Assembly: GCF_034479515.1 (NCBI RefSeq)
Contig: NZ_CP140152.1
Span: forward strand, 682,001-746,000
DNA: 64,000 bases
Source: Duganella zoogloeoides
Lineage (GTDB): Bacteria; Pseudomonadota; Gammaproteobacteria; Burkholderiales; Burkholderiaceae_D
Direction of reading: 5' to 3'
This document shows positions 61,201 to 64,000 of this stretch, piece after piece (position 1 is the first letter of the stretch; each line of letters opens with the position of its first letter). The notes below the pieces were generated by a model. It did no database searches. It was not told the origin of the DNA and saw nothing but the letters and a program-made list of their open reading frames with translations. The position numbers and the translations under genes were made by a program.

Positions 61201-61846
61201 CGTCAAGGCCGAAATCTTCACCGACCGCCAGCGCCTGGCCGAGGAAAAGATGGCGCTGGGCTTTTACCTGTCCGGCCACATGTTCGATTCGTTCGCGCCC
61301 GAGGCGCGCCGCTTCTCGCGCACCAAGCTGGCCGACCTGGAACCGTCGCGCGATCCGCGCATCCTGTGCGGCGTGATCACCGGCATCCGTCCGCAGATGA
61401 CACAGCGCGGTAAACTCTTGATCGTCACCCTGGACGACAAGAGCGCGGTGGTGGAAGTGACTGTGTACGCCGAGGTGTTCGAAGAGTGCAAGCACATGAT
61501 CAAGGAAGACGAGTTCCTGGCAGTGATTGGCAAGGTCTCCGAAGACCGCTTCTCGGGCGGCCTGCGCATCTCGGCGGAAAAAGTGTTCGATATCGTCAGC
61601 GCCCGCGTCAAGCACGGCAAGCAACTGGCGATGGCCCTGCCCACCACGCTCGACGTGCGCAAGATGGCGGAAGTCCTGGCGCCGCACCGCCATGCCGATG
61701 GCTTGCCGGTGTCGGCACGCATCATGCCGCAGGGCGTGGCGTGCACGGTGCAACTGGGAGAAGGGTGGCGCGTGGCGCCGTCGGACGACTTGCAGCAAGC
61801 GCTGCGCCAGCAATTGGGCGCGCAGGATGTGCTGATCGAGTATTGA
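58286..61846 (+). CDS. dnaE: DNA polymerase III subunit alpha
   Basis: The 1186-residue protein has an N-terminal PHP domain (FVHLRVHSEYSIVDGLVRID). The C-family polymerase core has IGPGRGSGAGSLVAYAL and the catalytic triad segment MPDFDIDFCQEKRELVI, then FGTMAAKGAIRDVGRVMDFG. A helix-hairpin-helix region (YRPGPMDLIPDFCKRKHGE, GYGFNKSHAAAYALL) and an OB-fold (KLLIVTLDDKSAVVEVTVY) follow. This is the replicative DnaE1 form; length and motif order are typical. Confidence 0.95.
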   Translation: MNMVANEQAAGTVIAPDEGAVVPAGPAFVHLRVHSEYSIVDGLVRIDDLVKTAAKDKQVALAVTDLSNMFGMVKFYKAARGKGVKPVVGVDVWITNDDNRDKPSRLMLLAKNRMGYLQLCELLSQAWLTNQYKGRAEIRTEWLANLVNQQYALLPGDSPANGLIALSGAHFGDVGMAIENGNPELAEQNAQKWAKIFPGHFYIEIQRAGQANQEAQVRHAVSLAAKLGLPVVATHPVQFISKDEFIAHEARVCIAEGEMLANGKRVRRFNEQMRFLTQAEMRELFHDLPAALHNSVEIAKRCNLTLTLGKPQLPNFPTPGMTIDEFLIAETKKGLEERLEQLYPDPVRREKERPRYEERLDFENKTIINMKFPGYFLIVAEFIQWGKNNDVPIGPGRGSGAGSLVAYALKITDLDPLKYNLLFERFLNPERVSMPDFDIDFCQEKRELVIQHVKDLYGRDAVSQIATFGTMAAKGAIRDVGRVMDFGYNFCDGVSKLIPFKPGKPVSIAEAIEEEPMLKERQQNEEEVAQLLDLAQQVEGITRNIGMHAGGVLIAPGKLTDFCPLYTQGGDGGVVSQYDKDDVEAVGLVKFDFLGLTTLTILDRAVRYIKALDPVEKDFDLAKLPLNDRPSYDLLTKAKTVAVFQLESRGMQGMLKDARPDRFEDIIALVALYRPGPMDLIPDFCKRKHGEKFDYPDPRTESILSETYGIMVYQEQVMQMAQIVGGYSLGGADMLRRAMGKKKAEEMAEHREIFRAGAAKDGLSAQKADEIFDLMEKFAGYGFNKSHAAAYALLSYHTAYLKAHHPAAFMAANMSLAMEDTEKVKILVEDAIDICGLTILPPDINQSQYRFVPDGPPPSVTGKKVTQIRYGLGACKGAGQNAIEAIIAARKADGPFVSLFDFCKRVDKKQINRRTIESLIRAGAFDCLNVDRAILLASVSFAMEYADQQLKSANQVSLFGGDDSDLEPPPDYVKAEIFTDRQRLAEEKMALGFYLSGHMFDSFAPEARRFSRTKLADLEPSRDPRILCGVITGIRPQMTQRGKLLIVTLDDKSAVVEVTVYAEVFEECKHMIKEDEFLAVIGKVSEDRFSGGLRISAEKVFDIVSARVKHGKQLAMALPTTLDVRKMAEVLAPHRHADGLPVSARIMPQGVACTVQLGEGWRVAPSDDLQQALRQQLGAQDVLIEY

Positions 61847-61960
61847 CCAGGGAGCTCGCAATACGGCAGCGAGCGGCCCGATACCGCCTTGGGGAGCACA
61901 GGCGTATGACAGTACGCTGAGCTTCGGCGGTAACTGGCCGCGCAGCAGGTTGGCGAGGAC

Positions 61961-62194
61961 TTACAGTTGCGCGGTCACGCTGGTGATGGCGTAACCTTTC
62001 GAGCCGATCTGCGCGAGCGGATCGGCGATATGGTAACGGGACAGGTCGCCGTTGTCGTCATCGACCTCGACCTTCTCGGCCTCGACATGCCAGTCGGTGC
62101 TGGTCGCTTCTTCCGGAATGGCTTTTCCTTCCGGTACAGCCAGGTAGGTGTGCTTGCCTTCTGCTTCGTCTCGGTAATAAATATCTACACGCAT
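61961..62194 (-). CDS. Small conserved protein (DUF6139-like)
   Basis: The 77-residue protein starts MRVDIYYRDEAEGKHTYLAV and continues GKAIPEEATSTDWHVEAEKV and DPLAQIGSKGYAITSV. Small proteins with an 'MRVDIY.R.E' start and this charged, beta-rich pattern are common in Burkholderiales and I recall them as DUF6139. Function unknown. A GGAGGT Shine-Dalgarno precedes the start. Without a database search the family name is tentative. Confidence 0.65.
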   Translation of the reverse strand: MRVDIYYRDEAEGKHTYLAVPEGKAIPEEATSTDWHVEAEKVEVDDDNGDLSRYHIADPLAQIGSKGYAITSVTAQL

Positions 62195-62279
62195 GGGTGA
62201 CCTCCTTGGGCGAAAAACCCATGGTAGCGGATTTTTCCTACCCGGCGCGTCCGCTTAAAGTCCAGGTGCAGTAAGGAAA

Positions 62280-63368
62280 TTATGCTTTCCCCAGTGCTCG
62301 TACCCGCGCCTGGCGCTGCCACAGTTTGACCTTGCGGCTCAGCGTCTGCTTGAAGCGGAATACCAGGCTGTTGGCCAGTGCCTGCCGGACCTGGCGCGCG
62401 GCGCGCAGGTCGTCGCGGCGGCTGGTCGAGCGCAGGCTGCCTTGTTCCATCTTGTCCAGCACGTTGTCGGGCGTGCCAAACAGCGTGGCCCGGTAAATCT
62501 CTTTCAACTCGCGCCGTACCACGCGCCCGGTCGCCGCTGGCAACTGGTAGGAGTTTTTCACCGCACCGATATAAAAATAGCTGACCACGGCATCGAAGTG
62601 GTCGCGCACGCCGGCGCTGACGCCGGCCTGCTCGAGCGCCGGCTTGGTCAGCCCCAGCGCGGCCGTAAAATCGCGGCAATAGTCGGCGCTGACCGACTTG
62701 GTGATGCTGACCGGGTGCTGGCGATAGGCCAGCAACTGCTGCGGCAGGTAGTACAGCGAGCGGCAGCGCGCCAGCAGGCGCGGCGTGACGGCCACGTCCT
62801 CGAACAGACGCTTGGTGGGATACAGCGGCTGCTCGAAGCTTGCATAAATTTCACGCCGGATCACGCGCGCCCACGCATACAGGTGGCGGTCGGCAAAGAA
62901 CACGTCGAGAATGGTGTCGGCGTCGGTGATCAGCGTGTCGGGCGTATAGCCCATGTGCACGGCGCGGTTCTTGTCGGGCCGGTCGGGATGCCACATGGAA
63001 AAGTCCAGCGCGATCGTGTCGGGATGATGGCTGGCGATTACTGCGTCGAGCCGCGCCAGGATGCCTGGTTGCAGCAGGTCGTCGCTGTCGATGAACAGGA
63101 TGTAGTCGCCGCGCGCCTCCTGCAGACCCACGTTGCGCACTTGCGCCAGGCCCTGGTTGGCTTGCCGGATCAATCGCAGCGCGCATTGCGGGGTAGCGGC
63201 GGCGTGCGCCTGCACGCGGGCGGCGGTGTCGTCGCGCGAACCGTCGTCGATCACGATCAGTTCGTGGGCCGGCCCCATTTGCGGCACGATGTGGGCCAGG
63301 CATTCGTCGATGAAACCGGCAGCGTTATAGGCGGGAACGATGATGCTGATGGAAAACGGGGCGGACAT
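62280..63368 (-). CDS. GT2-family glycosyltransferase
   Basis: The 362-residue protein has a GT-A domain: FSISIIVPAYNAAGFIDECL, LIVIDDGSRDDTA and YILFIDSDDLLQPGIL (DxD-like) in the first 110 residues. A helical C-terminal part with FADRHLYAWARVIRREIYAS and RLFEDVAVTPRLLARC follows, typical of capsule and exopolysaccharide transferases. The basic C-terminus (VKLWQRQARVRALGKA) may attach to the membrane. It is paralogous to the next gene, two bases upstream. Confidence 0.87.
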   Translation of the reverse strand: MSAPFSISIIVPAYNAAGFIDECLAHIVPQMGPAHELIVIDDGSRDDTAARVQAHAAATPQCALRLIRQANQGLAQVRNVGLQEARGDYILFIDSDDLLQPGILARLDAVIASHHPDTIALDFSMWHPDRPDKNRAVHMGYTPDTLITDADTILDVFFADRHLYAWARVIRREIYASFEQPLYPTKRLFEDVAVTPRLLARCRSLYYLPQQLLAYRQHPVSITKSVSADYCRDFTAALGLTKPALEQAGVSAGVRDHFDAVVSYFYIGAVKNSYQLPAATGRVVRRELKEIYRATLFGTPDNVLDKMEQGSLRSTSRRDDLRAARQVRQALANSLVFRFKQTLSRKVKLWQRQARVRALGKA

Positions 63369-63370
63369 GG

Positions 63371-64000
63371 TCAGTTGGTTTTGCTAAGGCGTTGTTGCCT
63401 GGCCATTTGCCAGGTTTTGTAGGCGCGGTTGATGGTCTGGCGCCACTTGAACACGGTGCTGTCGGCCAGCGCCTGGCGCACCTGGCGCGCACAGCGGCGG
63501 CCGTTGCGCAGGGTGACCGACGCCAGCTGGCCGGCTTCCAGGTTGTGCAGCGTTTTCTCCACCGTGCCGAACAGGCTGCCAAGGTAAATCTTGCGCACTT
63601 CCGCGCGCACCTGGTCCGGCTGGGCGGACGCCGGCAACTGGAACGAGGTCTTGATGGCACACAGGTAGAACAGGGTCGCGGCGCCGTCGAACTCGGCGCG
63701 CATGGCCGCGCTGTCGGTCGCGCCGGCACTTTCCAGGTAAGGCCTGGCCGAGGCCAGCGCCAGCACGAAATCGGTACACCACTGCGGCGTGATCACGCGC
63801 GTGATGCTGACCGGGTGCTGGCGGTAATGCAGCAGCACCAGCGGCACGTACACCAGCGTGCGGCAGGCGGCCAGCAGGCGCGGCACGATGGCCATGTCCT
63901 CGAACAACCGGCCTGACGGAAACAGCGGCAGCCCCAGTTGCAGGTAGATGTCGCGCCGGATGATCTTGCACCACACATACATGTGGCGGTCGGCGAAATA
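63371..64000 (-). CDS. GT2-family glycosyltransferase, C-terminal part (cut by window edge)
   Basis: About 210 residues are visible, reading YFADRHMYVWCKIIRRDIYL to TWQMARQQRLSKTN. They align with the C-terminal half of the neighbouring GT2 protein (FADRHLYAW, RLFEDVAVTPRLLA, HPVSITK against FADRHMYVW, RLFEDMAIVPRLLA, HPVSITR), so the two arose by tandem duplication. The GT-A catalytic half lies outside the window. Confidence 0.83.
   Translation of the reverse strand, partial: YFADRHMYVWCKIIRRDIYLQLGLPLFPSGRLFEDMAIVPRLLAACRTLVYVPLVLLHYRQHPVSITRVITPQWCTDFVLALASARPYLESAGATDSAAMRAEFDGAATLFYLCAIKTSFQLPASAQPDQVRAEVRKIYLGSLFGTVEKTLHNLEAGQLASVTLRNGRRCARQVRQALADSTVFKWRQTINRAYKTWQMARQQRLSKTN

Noticed and set aside
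58190..61861. 1223-codon minus-strand frame
   Set aside because: It is antisense to dnaE, which has all catalytic motifs; the long open frame results from GC-rich codon bias.
1..64000. CRISPR array, rRNA genes, complete tRNA genes or riboswitches
   Set aside because: No regularly spaced direct repeats, no rRNA segments and no complete cloverleaf were found by reading; only the tRNA 3' fragment at 9165-9209 is present.

Overview
The window looks like part of the chromosome of an Oxalobacteraceae-type betaproteobacterium (Massilia, Duganella or Janthinobacterium relatives). The backbone from about 11 kb on is GC-rich with dense GCC/GGC codon use. It carries a LysR-type argP next to an argO exporter, many c-di-GMP and chemotaxis proteins, TonB receptors, a PrtD-type secretion operon and a DnaE1-type polymerase III alpha subunit. 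The genus is inferred from content only; no rRNA gene is present.

Region 1 (1 to about 9209) is the right part of a mobilizable genomic island whose left end lies outside the window. It holds a truncated tyrosine integrase, an excisionase-like HTH protein, a candidate oriT, mobC, a MOB-P-type relaxase and a small membrane coiled-coil gene nested inside the relaxase gene. An AT-richer cargo follows: a RelA/SpoT-domain protein, a 91-aa small protein, a structured intergenic region that may encode an ncRNA, two overlapping reverse transcriptase genes arranged like DRT type 3 (drt3a/drt3b), and a divergent SLATT-type membrane effector. The right end is the 3' half of a tRNA gene with a CAT anticodon (9165-9209), the expected scar of integration into a tRNA gene.

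Region 2 (9.2-11.3 kb) is the flank. An IS3-family (IS2-like) element of 1366 bp with a 5-bp target duplication (CTCAC) sits in what remains of an AbiEii-type toxin gene; its XRE-type antitoxin gene is intact.

Region 3 (11.3-33.7 kb) is chromosomal: a DUF3016 protein, a lone M17-N-type domain, a Tat-exported Gfo/Idh/MocA oxidoreductase, a DUF5710 gene next to a SRAP (YedK/HMCES) gene, argP/argO, a GGDEF-EAL protein, a TonB receptor behind two tandem Pho boxes, an MCP, a TonB siderophore receptor behind a Fur box, a giant propeller-GGDEF sensor, an RhlE-type helicase and an acyltransferase-SGNH fusion.

Region 4 (33.7-46.2 kb, minus strand) is one tightly coupled glycan operon. It encodes an ABC exporter (Wzm/Wzt with a C-terminal cargo domain), two FkbM methyltransferases, a double GT4 glycosyltransferase, and a GtrB/GtrA/GT-C-like periplasmic modification module with GNAT and PIG-L enzymes.

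Region 5 (46.4-64 kb) holds a TPR/beta-barrel protein divergent from a FecR-domain protein, a type I secretion operon (ABC, HlyD, TolC), a DUF535 protein, a MASE1 histidine kinase with a FixJ-type regulator, a composite repeat in which both flanking genes end, trhO, dnaE, a small conserved protein and two tandem GT2 glycosyltransferases, the last cut by the window edge.
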